64,000 nt of DNA from Prosapia bicincta (taxonomy: Eukaryota; Arthropoda; Insecta; Hemiptera; Cercopidae): assembly GCA_036971475.1 (NCBI GenBank), contig JBAIZL010000007.1:28620447-28684446 (forward strand), in the 5' to 3' direction. Shown piece after piece: positions 36,813-47,473 of this stretch (positions are counted from its first letter, which is position 1; each line of letters opens with the position of its first letter). The position numbers and the translations under genes were made by a program. Under the pieces are notes generated by a model that worked only from the letters and a program-made list of their open reading frames with translations, made no database searches and was not told the DNA's origin.

Positions 36813-38580
36813 CGATAAAGCTTCGTAGCAAGTAGAGATAGTAGATACACATTTACGTCTTACTTTGGCGTTTAGTCAGGCGATGAAGCTTCGTAGCAAG
36901 TAGAGACAGTAGATACACATTTACGTCTTACTTTGGAGTTTAGTCAGGCGATAAAGCTTCGTAGCAAGTAGAGACAGTAGATACACATTTACGTCTTACT
37001 TTGGAGTTTAGTCAGGCGATAAAGCTTCGTAGCAAGTAGAGACAGTAGATACACATTTACGTCTTACTTTGGAGTTTAGTCAGGCGATAAAGCTTCGTAG
37101 AAAGTAGAGACAGTAGATACACATTTACGTCTTACTTTGGAGTTTAGTCAGGCGATAAAGCTTCGTAGCAAGTAGAGACAGTAGATACACATTTACGTCT
37201 TACTTTGGAGTTTAGTCAGGCGATAAAGCTTCGTAGCAAGTAGAGACAGTAGATACACATTTACGTCTTACTTTGGAGTTTAGTCAGGCGATAAAGCTTC
37301 GTAGCAAGTAGAGACAGTAGATACACATTTACGTCTTACTTTGGAGTTTAGTCAGGCGATAAAGCTTCGTAGCAAGTAGAGACAGTAGATACACATTTAC
37401 GTCTTACTTTGGAGTTTAGTCAGGCGATAAAGCTTCGTAGCAAGTAGAGACAGTAGATACACATTTACGTCTTACTTTGGAGTTTAGTCAGGCGATAAAG
37501 CTTCGTAGCAAGTAGAGACAGTAGATACACATTTACGTCTTACTTTGGAGTTTAGTCAGGCGATAAAGCTTCGTAGCAAGTAGAGACAGTAGATACACAT
37601 TTACGTCTTACTTTGGAGTTTAGTCAGGCGATAAAGCTTCGTAGCAAGTAGAGACAGTAGATACACATTTACGTCTTACTTTGGAGTTTAGTCAGGCGAT
37701 AAAGCTTCGTAGCAAGTAGAGACAGTAGATACACATTTACGTCTTACTTTGGAGTTTAGTCAGGCGATAAAGCTTCGTAGCAAGTAGAGACAGTAGATAC
37801 ACATTTACGTCTTACTTTGGAGTTTAGTCAGGCGATAAAGCTTCGTAGCAAGTAGAGACAGTAGATACACATTTATGTCTTACTTTGGAGTTTAGTCAGG
37901 CGATAAAGCTTCGTAGCAAGTAGAGACAGTAGATACACATTTACGTCTTACTTTGGAGTTTAGTCAGGCGATAAAGCTTCGTAGCAAGTAGAGACAGTAG
38001 ATACACATTTACGTCTTACTTTGGAGTTTAGTCAGGCGATAAAGCTTCGTAGCAAGTAGAGACAGTAGATACACATTTACGTCTTACTTTGGAGTTTAGT
38101 CAGGCGATAAAGCTTCGTAGCAAGTAGAGACAGTAGATACACATTTACGTCTTACTTTGGAGTTTAGTCAGGCGATAAAGCTTCGTAGCAAGTAGAGACC
38201 GTAGATACACATTTACGTCTTACTTTGGAGTTTAGTCAGGCGATAAAGCTTCGTAGCAAGTAGAGACAGTAGATACACATTTATGTCTTACTTTGGAGTT
38301 TAGTCAGGCGATAAAGCTTCGTAGCAAGTAGAGACAGTAGATACACATTTACGTCTTACTTTGGAGTTTAGTCAGGCGATAAAGCTTCGTAGCAAGTAGA
38401 GACAGTAGATACACATTTACGTCTTACTTTGGAGTTTAGTCAGGCGATAAAGCTTCGTAGCAAGTAGAGACAGTAGATACACATTTACGTCTTACTTTGG
38501 AGTTTAGTCAGGCGATAAAGCTTCGTAGCAAGTAGAGACAGTAGATACACATTTACGTCTTACTTTGGAGGTTAGTCAGG
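36813..38580. repeat. Satellite array, 68-bp monomer, exactly 26 copies
   Basis: The monomer contains CGATAAAGCTTCGTAGCAAG, TAGAGACAGTAGATACACAT and TTACGTCTTACTTTGGAG, then TTTAGTCAGG. The array length of 1768 bp is exactly 26 x 68, with no net indel. Units are almost identical. Differences are limited to the first two units (GAGATA, GGCGTTTAG, CGATGAAG) and a few single changes. The variant ATTTATGTC at 37871 recurs at 38279, six units later. Sharp edges and near-identity mark a very young array. Confidence 0.97.
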
Positions 38581-38923
38581 CGATGAATGAGGGTTTACTG
38601 ATTGACAAAAAAACATTGACATTGAATCACTCTAAAGCTCTCCACTTGCTATTTTATGCCAATTTTTTAAATAATAATTGAAATTTAGGGTAACATTTGA
38701 AAATAAATAAATACAGTTATAAAAAAAGGTTTTCCATTTAGTAATGCACACATCTAGCCGAGACCCCTGGCGAAGAAGTCATATCACTAGGCTCTTCTCA
38801 CGATTAGGAGCAGGAATATTTTCCAATCTCCAATCAAAAATTTTGTGAATATAAAAAGTTATAATTAAAAAATATTCCCAAATTAGTAAAGAAATAATTA
38901 AAATAATTCATGAGCAAACAGTC
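38581..38923. other. Short unique spacer
   Basis: AT-rich, no gene seen. It begins CGATGAATGAGG, echoing the CGATGAAG of the second 68-bp monomer. Confidence 0.55.
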
Positions 38924-39104
38924 AAGAGCTTGAGGCAAAGGCCGTTGCAAGCAGTGTACACACGCCCTGTGTATTAAGAGCTTGAGGCAAAGGCCGTTGC
39001 TTTGCGGTGTTACAAGCAGTGTACACACGCCCTGTGTATTAAGAGCTTGAGGCAAAGGCCGTTGCTTTGCGGTGTGTTAGCAGTGTACACACGCCCTGTG
39101 TATT
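38924..39104. repeat. Three-copy minisatellite, ~65-bp unit
   Basis: AAGAGCTTGAGGCAAAGGCC starts at 38924, 38976 and 39041, and each unit ends CACACGCCCTGTGTATT. The first unit is 52 bp because it lacks the TTTGCGGTGTTA stretch. This sequence is distinct from the 65-bp satellite at the left. Open frames across it on both strands are repeat-driven. Confidence 0.85.
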
Positions 39105-40665
39105 CAGTCCGCATCTTCATTAATTCGGGACGGCTTAGTTGTAGGATTACGTTATATTATTTTTTTTTTGTATTCGAAGAAAACGTTTTTCAGAACTTTC
39201 GTTTCAATCCATTCTTGATTTTCCTCGAAGAATATCCAATGGACGATGGAGCAATTAAATATCAAATACCGAAAGCAATATTGGGTCTTGGGTAGATATT
39301 CAAACCTCAGATCTTAAAACCGGTTTAGCTCTATGGCAGCCAACTGTAAGGATGTGATAAGGAATCTAATGTAGGGATTCTTCAGATGTTCCAAAATAAG
39401 GAACTGAGAAATACGTTTAATGCCCCTTGGTATGTGCAAAGCCAGGACCTTTACCGAGAACTGGAAAACTCGACGATAGCAGAAGAAATAAAGACGGGCA
39501 AAAACATGGAAAGAGACTTTATCTTCCTCCAAGTTTAAAGGCTCTTCAACTTCACGATAACCAATGCAGTTGGTTAGAAGATTGAAGAGAACTAAACCAT
39601 TTAAGATAGTGTAGTGTTGTGTTGTGCTAGTTTTAATATAGGTGTTGACAACGTTCAGAGAAGAAGTAAAGAGTTAATGGGCACTTTAGTTACATGAGTA
39701 TCAAGGGGAAAATAATGCAAGAAAGGTAAATGGTTGGTCTAATAAGACCAGTTTTGATAATAAAAAAAAATATTTAGGACATCCCACAGGGCTGACACAG
39801 ATTCCTCTATCAGCTGCTAGGTGGCTCCAGACACTTTTCGTTTTTACATTATTTCATTTAGTTATTCCAAAATAAAGTTTGGCGAATAATTACGAAGCCA
39901 CCTATATGCACAAGAATAGCATTACGCCACACTGACTTGAAAACGTCAACAAACTATACCTCCAACACTTAGCAACAACGTTCTAAAAACAGCTGGGTAG
40001 GTAAGACCTCACCCACGACACACAAAGACAGCCGCTGTTCCTCCTGACCGCGTGAAACCTACATTTAACCATAAAATATAAATTAAATGTACATACTAAT
40101 ATTATTCTGCTTCACAGTTATGTTCTAGGTGACGTAGGGGTACTTCGCCAGGGTCTCAGGTTAGCCCCAACAAAAGTACTCATTTTGTATTGCGTTATAT
40201 TTCAGTTTCGAGTAGGAATCGAAAGAAGAGATGTATGCCATTCACACCTTAGAATCACTAACATGGTATTTACAAGGCAATACCCCTATTTATCCCTTAC
40301 CATAAGAATAACTTAGCCCCTAGGGTTCCTGCATGATCTTCCTCGCCAGGTTTTTTCATCCCGCTTTTAGTGTAACACTTATCGCCATGGAAAGAACGTT
40401 TCAGCTTGGTAAATGGGCAATCATTCCTTCACGCACGGTAGAAATGTGAGAAGGAGGCAGCATGGTAAATGACGTCATTTCATTGTAGTAAACAAGTGGT
40501 TATTTGACATTGACCTTCCTAATTTTGTAGCATTTCATCACTTTATAAACATCTTACTCTATCCTTCAGTTACCAATTTTTCCACATTCATTGTTATTAT
40601 TTAAAGTAACAGCTACAAAAATAATTTATTCCATCTTAACCTCACTTCTTTGACTCATCGCTTGT
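39105..40665. other. Unique spacer; only weak short ORFs
   Basis: Open frames at 39105-39295 (plus) and 39314-39532 (minus, 72 codons) match no family I recognise and have no supporting splice or start context. Nothing else is supported. Confidence 0.5.
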
Positions 40666-40753
40666 ATTAAATTCTGTCCCGGACGTTCCTTCTGTCCTTA
40701 CCCTCCAGTGACCTTTTCAAGGTAAGCTACAAACCTATTTCTCTAACTTAAGT
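40666..40753. repeat. 97-bp minisatellite, left fragment, ending in LINE target duplication
   Basis: This is one partial unit (AAATTCTGTCCCGGACGTTC through TCTCTAACTTAAGT) of the array that continues at 46252. The last nine bases, AACTTAAGT at 40745-40753, are repeated right after the LINE poly-A, so they are the left target-site duplication. Confidence 0.85.
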
Positions 40754-41344
40754 AATCCCGGCTAACTGGCCTGAGCAACCGGGCGGGTCCATAGGTGGCG
40801 GATAGTGGGACGGCCTACAGATATGTAGGTTACCTGTGAATAAGGATCCCGGAAGGTTTCTGAATAAGCAGGCCTGGACCAAGGCAATGGTTCAAAGGTG
40901 AGGAATTATCCCTCCTCGTCAGTCAACCGGTTGGGAGTGGTAGAAATAACTGCTCTGACTGGGGAGACTGGGGTAGTTGGGAATTAAGTCCTCACAATGC
41001 TACTCTCACCTCCCATGTGAACCAAGGGCAATGCGACAGTGAAGTATGAGCGGGAAACTACCCTAACGACACAGTTGTAAAAAAGAGAGTAAAGCAGGCT
41101 GTTCGCTCCATGAGCAACAGTTAATAATGTCCTGAACTTGGGGTGTGCTTCAAGGTCAGTGACTGCATACCCAATCCAAGGTGGAAGGCATCGTGCCGAA
41201 GGATGAATGGCTGCAGGCTATAAAATGCAGTCGCACACGATCCCCTTGAGGAACCAGACAAAACCTCATTGTATGTTGTCTTGCAAGGGCAGTGGGGGCT
41301 CTGCTCTGGTCGACCGTTATTTCCCCCATACTCGTGGGACGTTA
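40754..41344 (+). other. LINE 5' UTR
   Basis: GC-richer sequence from the target duplication to the first plausible ORF1 Met (ATGGACCATAC at 41345). In LINEs of this group the 5' UTR normally carries an internal promoter. I see no obvious core-promoter motif beyond a TATAAAATG at about 41220. Confidence 0.6.
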
Positions 41345-42546
41345 ATGGACCATACAAATAAAACAATTGATTTTGAGACTGCACAGACAGCGGGAGCCAA
41401 TGAGACGGCAAACCGTGAGTCTGCAGCAGAGGTGTCAACGGCAACCATCACTGGGGGGTGCGGGGGCGGCTGTCAAGCTGCCGACTGCGGAAACCAGTGA
41501 AGTGGCTGTAGAGTTGAGCACGCTGTCTTTACGGAGAAAGCGTATGAGTGGAGCGGCCAAAAGGCGGCTTCGAAGAGAACAGGCGAGAGCAGCGGGAGGG
41601 CCAACAATCCTGAAAAAACGAAGGGGAGGCCAAAACCGAGCCGAGCCTGTCAAAGTCCAGGGCTTGGATGTTGTGAGGAAGGAGGTGCAACAGGGAAGCA
41701 ATCAACCAAGAGCACCAAACCCCAGCACGTCCAAAAGGCCTATGAGTGCGACTTCCAATCCCTCTCCAGTGGAGGGAGGAAAGAAGAAAGTGAAGCTGGG
41801 ACAAGGGAGGATGCTGCAGTGTCTTCGTGCACATACGGCGATACCCTTCGGCAAAAGCCAGCAATTGTCCCAGTTAGTTACCCAGAGAGACAACTCTCGG
41901 AAGAGATGGCGTTGGAGCTGGAGGAGCTGTTCTTCTCCAGCCGTGTTCTAACCTGCCTAACAAGACTGGTGGTACTTTATACAGCTCTACTTTAGCCTTG
42001 TTCTAACCTGCCTAAAAAGACAGGTGGTACTTTATATAGCTCTACCTTATCCCTGTTCTAACCAGCCTAACAAGACAGGTGGTACTTTATATAGCTCTAA
42101 CTTAGCTTTTTTCTAACCTCTATCCCGGTGAGAGGGGGGCTCTAAATGTCGTATGCTCCTCACGGGAGAGCCTGGAGTGGGTTCTTCGGGTCCTGCCAAG
42201 CTTCACCCTGAGTGAGGGGGTAAAGTTGAGGGCAGGGCCACCCAGGGAGATCTTTTGCATTGCAAAGGTTTCAATGTGGGTGCCCAAACCCTACAATGAC
42301 AAGGAGCCGGAAGAGATCCTGAAGGTGGTCAAAACCCAGAACCCTGGGATAGTTCAGGATACTTGGAAGGTGATTGTTAGGAAAAGGGAGGATTCAGGTC
42401 TTACCCTGATCCTGTATATATGAGAGGGCTCCCTCTGGGCACAGCGGAACAACAACCCGAGGGTGAACGTGGGGCTGAGACAGGCCACGTTCAAGGTGCT
42501 CTCTAGTCCTGGGGCTGCTCTGCCGACCCAGGCAACTGCGAAGTAA
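41345..42546 (+). pseudogene. LINE ORF1 protein (nucleic-acid binding), broken
   Basis: ORF1 proteins of this group bind the element's RNA and form particles with it. Reading starts at MDHTNKTIDF (41345). It changes frame near the G-runs at about 41450-41470 (the original frame stops at 41498-41500). It continues as a basic segment with MSGAAKRRLRREQARAAGG and a Ser/Pro/Lys-rich linker, then shifts back near 41795 to a segment ending RQLSEEMALELEELFFSS. Three 55-bp repeats (41944-42110) with stops follow. The C-terminal domain resumes in the third frame at 42130 (ERGALNVVCSSRESLEWV) and runs through IFCIAKVSMWVPKP and QNPGIVQDTWKVIVRK, a DUF4780-like pattern. A TGA at 42421-42423 interrupts it before the natural TAA at 42544. 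No CCHC knuckle is visible. Domain order fits LOA-type ORF1. Confidence 0.72.
41944..42110 (+). repeat. 55-56-bp tandem repeat inside ORF1, 3 copies
   Basis: TTCTAACCTGCCTAA-like starts at 41944, 42000 and 42055, each followed by GGTGGTACTTTAT and AGCTCTA. A fourth unit breaks off at TTCTAACCTC (42111). It carries stops in the coding direction, so it is an insertion or expansion within the dead ORF1. Confidence 0.9.
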
Positions 42547-42554
42547 GCAGTAAA

Positions 42555-45500
42555 ATGATTAAGATCCTCCAAGTGAACTTACGGCATAGCAGGGTGGCTA
42601 GTGCTGTCGTGTGTAGGATGCTGGACAGGGGAGAGGTGGACTTGGTTCTTATCCAGGAGCCATGGATTTCTGGAGGAAGAATATGCGGGCTGGCGACATC
42701 TGGAGATAAGTTGTTATATGATAAGGACTCCGGTGTTCCCAGGGCGTGTATCCTGGTTAGGAGGGGGTTGAGTGCTTTTGTACTAACGGACTTCTGCTGC
42801 AGGGACTTGATAGCAGTGATGGTGGAGCTGCAGGCGGAGGGGAGGATGAAGAGTCTGAACCTGGCCATGGCATATCTTCCCACTGACTACGCGGGGGCTC
42901 TACCAACACATGAGCTGAGGAGGCTGGTCGAGCACTGTGGGGCTGTGGATGAGGAGCTGCTGGTGGGGATGGATGCTAACTCCCATCACACTTCGTGGGG
43001 AAGTACAGGTACCAACACTAGAGGTGAGGAACTTTTAGCTTATCTTAGCTCTAAGAATTTACTAGTCTTAAATCAGGGGAAAGAGCCGACGTTTGTCACT
43101 AGGGCCAGACAGGAGGTCCTGGACATTACGGTGGCATCGAACCAGATGGCTAGGTGTGTACTAAATTGGTATGTGTCGGATGAACCATCTTCTTCTGACC
43201 ACAGACATATTAGGTATGATATCTCCCTAAATCCACCCATGCTTCGGTCAACCAGGGATCCAAGAAGAACAGACTGGGACTCCTACAGGAGGGACCTGGG
43301 CGTTCGGATTGAGGAGCCTGGATTGGAGTATGGTGGGAGGAGAGAGCTAGAAGACTCTGCCACATTGGTTGGCGAGGCTATAGTATCCTTTACTGATAAC
43401 TGCCCTCTCAGTGAGAGGAGAAAAGTAGGGGATCCGTCATGGTGGAACAAGAAGCTAGCCAAACTTCGGAAGACCACCAGGAGACTCTTTAATAGAGCAA
43501 AAAAGAAAAGGGAGTGGGACCAGTATAGGAAAACACTAACCGAATACAACAGGGCAATTAGAGAAGCACGCAGGAAGTCCTGGAAGGAGTTTTGTCAAGA
43601 GATTGACAAAACTCGGGAAGGGGCACGACTGTATAAAGTGGTCTCTAAGGACCCAGTTAACCCAGTGGGGATGCTAAGAACCCCACTGGGAAATATAACA
43701 AAAACGGCAGGGGAAACTGTGGAAGAATTAATCAGAACACATTTCCCTTCCAGTACTCTGAGGAAACTTGGGGGAGCAGACACTGAACCAGTTGCCAAAC
43801 TCTCCATAAGACGTGGTAAGAGGGAGGACTGGGAAGTGGCAAGGAGGATAGTAACTCCACAAAGGGTAAGATGGGCTATTGGCACATTTAAACCCTACAA
43901 ATCTCCAGCTCCAGATGGGATCTATCCTGTGCTGCTGCAGCAGGGAATAGATATGCTGGTGCTGGTACTTACTAAATTATACAGGCTAAGCATTGCTCTA
44001 GGGCATGTGCCAGCAGCCTGGAAATCTAGTAAGGTGGTCTTTATACCTAAGCCCACCGGTAACCAATCGGAAGGGAAAGGATACAGACCTATTACACTCA
44101 TGTCCTTTGTTCTTAAGGGACTTGAAAAACTGGTTGATAGGCATATTAGGGGGAGGGGTGCTTTGGCCATAAAACCACTGCATTGGAACTAGTATGCTTA
44201 TCAACCGGGGAAATCCTGCGAGGGAGCTCTCCATCAAGTGGTTGGTAGGATTGAGCAAATGATCGCTAAGAAAGGTTGTGCCATAGGTGCCTTCCTCGAC
44301 ATTGAAGGGGCTTTCAATAACCCCTCAGTGGAGACGATGGTAAGTGGTGCAAGACGTCATGGAGTGGATGCGACCACTTGTGGTTGGATAAGTTCCATGT
44401 TAACAAACAGAAGCATTTCTGTAGAGGTGGCAGGAGAGGTCAGAAGGGCGGAGACAAGTCTGGGCTGTGCACAGGGGGGGGGGGGTTCTCTCTCCTCTGT
44501 TGTGGTGCCTAGTGGTTGACAACGTTATTGAACTCCTGAATGAACAGGGGTACTTCTGTCTAGGATATGCGGACGACATAGTTGTTCTGATGCTGGCAGA
44601 TTCCCTGATACAGTCCTTGAGGTAATCAGAAATCCTCTACGACTGATTGAAGAGTGGTGTAATAAGGAGAACCTTAGGGTAAATCCGAAAAAGACTGCTC
44701 TTATTAACTTCACCAGACAGCGAAAAGATCTGACGACCAGGATGCCTCGCTTGTTTGGTGAATACCTTGAGTTTGTGGGGGAGGTGAAGTACCTGGGAGT
44801 TACTCTGGACAGGAAACTCACCTGGAACCCACATCTTGAGAGGACGGTTAACAGGGCCAAAAGGGCACTGATGACTGTGAGAAGAATGGTGGGTACGAAA
44901 TGGGGACTGAAGCCATCAATGATGCACTGGATGTATCTGAGGGTGATAAGACCTATGAATACCTATGGAGCTCTGGTGTGGTGGACAAAGGCCAACCAGG
45001 CACAGACAAGAGCTAAACTGAGCTCTATCCAGAGATTGGCCTGTATGTGTACACTGGGAGCGATGTCAACTACACCTGGTGCAGCAATGGAAGTAATGCT
45101 TAACCTCCCTCCCCTCGAGCTTGTCCTTAGGGGAGAGGCGAGACTGGCGGCATGGAGATTGCGCAACTCGAACAACTGGACTAACCTCCCAGATGTTTCG
45201 GGACATATGTGTATCGAGTGCGTGGTCAAAGAACCCGTCTTGGAAATGTGCAGCGACCACATTATTCGAACGTTTGCACCTGACCAGGTCCACCGAACCA
45301 TGATTGAATGGTGAGGGACATTAACATCGGGAGCTCAGATCTGGTACACAGATGGCTCCAAGATGGACTTCGGCACTGGAGCGGGGGTTTATTGTAAAAA
45401 CCCAAGGGTAAAACTAGTTTTTTCCTTGGGGAGGCATACCTCTGTCTTTCAGGCCGAAATATATGCTATAAATGCCTATCTGGGAGAGATAGCGAGAAGG

Positions 45501-46171
45501 GGAACACACGGGACACGGATTGCTATTTTCTCCGACAGTCAGGCAGCAATTAAGGCACTAAACGGACATGTGGTCACCTCGGCCATAGTCAGGGAGTGCC
45601 TAAATAACCTACAAGATCTGGCAAGGCACAATCAAATCAAGATAGGTTGGGTGCCAGGGCATAGGGGAATACTTGGAAATGAAGCTGCAGATGCGCTGGC
45701 CAGAGAGGGGTTTTCGACTCCCCTGATTGGACCGGAGCCTACGGTAGGTATTTCCAAATCCATGGTTAAGATGACAGTGCGAAGGTGGATGGCTGAAAGA
45801 CACTGTGAGCACTGGTTCAGGGCTGAAGGGATGAGACACAGTAAGCTAACCCTTTGGAAACCTTCCTTGTGGCTTCAGAAGAGTCTCATCTATCTGTCTA
45901 GGCAGGAATTGAGGATAGCCACAGGTCTACTCACGGGACACGGTGGACTAAGGAAACATCTGCATAAAATGGGTATCTACAAAGATGAACCCGTGTGCAG
46001 ATTATGCGGGCAAGAACTGGAGAAACCATACACATTATTTACAGATGAGAAGCACTTGCCGAGAGGCGCTTCAACCTCTTTGGTGATAGTACAGCTCTGG
46101 TGGATGCTGAAGGTAAAACACTAGTCAGGAAACTCTTAAACCTGGTAAGAGGGAAGGGGCTATTTGACTAG
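42555..46171 (+). pseudogene. LINE ORF2: endonuclease, reverse transcriptase, RNase H; broken
   Basis: It starts at ATG 42555, eight bases after the ORF1 stop. The APE-like endonuclease (about residues 1-220) keeps N8 and E35 (IQEPW), D140/N142/H144 (MDANSH), LDIT at 189-192 and S214-D215-H216. The reverse transcriptase follows: YKSPAPDG (448-455), FIPKP, GYRPIT, then motif A (FLDIEGAF), motif B (GCAQGG) and motif C (YADD, about 44566-44577), and the thumb motif KYLGVTLDRKLTW. RNase H retains YTDGSK, AEIYAI, FSDSQAAI and PGHRGILGNEAAD. A C-terminal CRLCG knuckle follows. Breaks: TAG at 44190-44192; a 12-G run at 44474-44485 that shifts the frame; a compensating one-base loss near 44588; TGA at 45312-45314; and a shift near 46030 with TGA at 46046-46048 where the knuckle's last Cys is expected. 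The natural stop is 46169-46171. About 1200 codons is normal for the family; this copy cannot make a full protein. Confidence 0.88.
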
Positions 46172-46251
46172 ATCAGGGAGGTAAGTACAATATACCTTAA
46201 GGTAGCAGTGCTTCGGGCAGTTTAAACCCGCTCCCAAGTTTAAAAAAAAAA
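46172..46251 (+). other. LINE 3' UTR and poly-A
   Basis: A short 3' UTR (about 70 bp) ends CCCAAGTTT and then about ten A residues (46242-46251) that run into the right target duplication AACTTAAGT (46252-46260). Confidence 0.8.
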
Positions 46252-46660
46252 AACTTAAGTCATCTTTCTGTCATAAATTCTGTCAAGGACGTTCCTTCTG
46301 TCCTTACCCCACAGTGACCTTTTCAAGGTAAGCTACAAAAGTCTTTCTCTAACTTAAGTCATCTTTCTGTCATAAATTCTGTCCTGGGAGTTCCTTTTGT
46401 CCTCCCCACAGTGACCTTTTCAAGGTAAGCTACAAAACTCTTTCTCTAACTTAAGTCATCTTTCTGTCATAAATTCTGTCCTGGGAGTTCCTTTTGTCCT
46501 CCCCACATTGATCTTTTCAAGGTAAGCTACAAAAGTCTTTCTCTAACTTAAGTCATCTTTCTGTCATAAATTCTGTCCTGGGAGTTCCTTTTGTCCTCCC
46601 CACATTGATCTTTTCAAGGTAAGCTACAAACCTTTTCCTCTAGCTTAAGTAATCTTTGTC
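46252..46660. repeat. 97-bp minisatellite, right part, ~4 copies
   Basis: AACTTAAGTCATC (or AGCTTAAGTAATC) starts at 46252, 46351, 46448, 46545 and 46642. Units contain TCATAAATTCTGTC, TTCCTTTTGTCC, CCCCACAGTGACC and TTTTCAAGGTAAGCTACAAA. The first unit is closest to the single unit left of the LINE, as expected if the LINE split one array. In each unit an acceptor-like and a donor-like signal lie 13 bases apart. Confidence 0.9.
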
Positions 46661-47394
46661 AGTCCACATTTACCATTTTTAGCTTCAGATCTGTCTTCAA
46701 TGCATTACTTACAAACTCAACTTCTATTATAATAATATTATTGTATAAAACTTACAATAACATTCAAAAATATTCATGCCTAACTTTATTCCACACTTCA
46801 TTCCAATCCTATTACAATAATTGTTGTATAGCCTTATTTTTACAATATCAAGAGAACATTGGTACAATGCATTATAAGAAAAATATTGGAAATAGCCTGA
46901 TAGTAAGAGGGTTTACTATCTTGAGTAGCAATCCTAGGGATCTTGCAAATTAGTTATTTTTGTTATTTTTGTAGTATTTTGTTTTCTAATAATTTAATTG
47001 TTATAGTCTTTTTTAGTTTGCATTCAGTTTTATCCAATAATTATGTATTTCAACAAGGATGCTATAACCTGCTTTATGTTTCTCCTTGTTTAAAACTAAA
47101 TCTTTCTGACTTTGAAAGAAAGATCATAGTATAAAAAAAATAAATAAATGGTTCATTGGCAACAGTAAATAATTTCTCAATAAATGATTAAGCATTTAAT
47201 CAAGTAAGATTCAAACAGGCTAATTTGTATGAGTTGAACCATGTTCCCTGCAATTTTGGTGAAACCATTTTAATATGAAAAGACTACAAGTTGCATTAAC
47301 TCACAGTTTAAAATTGGTGGTAAATATTTTCCACACTTTTATTTTAAATCTAGAAACTATATTACAGTATTTTGTCTAACATCAAAGAAACATA

Positions 47395-47473
<79 letters not shown>

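Larger units (their letters stand above)
40754..46251 (+). mobile_element. Full-length but inactive LOA/R1-like non-LTR retrotransposon (LINE)
   Basis: A 5.5-kb element flanked by a 9-bp target-site duplication (AACTTAAGT) and ending in a short poly-A. It has a ~590-bp 5' UTR, an ORF1 with a DUF4780-like C-terminal domain, an ORF2 with endonuclease, reverse transcriptase, RNase H and CCHC knuckle, and a ~70-bp 3' UTR. Having RNase H, a 'VSDEPSSSDHRHI' endonuclease end and an ORF1 with a MSGAAKRRLRR motif suggests the LOA branch of the R1 group; this assignment rests on remembered family traits. At least nine separate lesions disable the two ORFs. The element interrupts a 97-bp minisatellite, so the minisatellite is older than the insertion. 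Confidence 0.88.

Noticed and set aside
43283..45301. Minus-strand open frames across LINE ORF2
   Set aside because: Shadows of the plus-strand retrotransposon coding frame.
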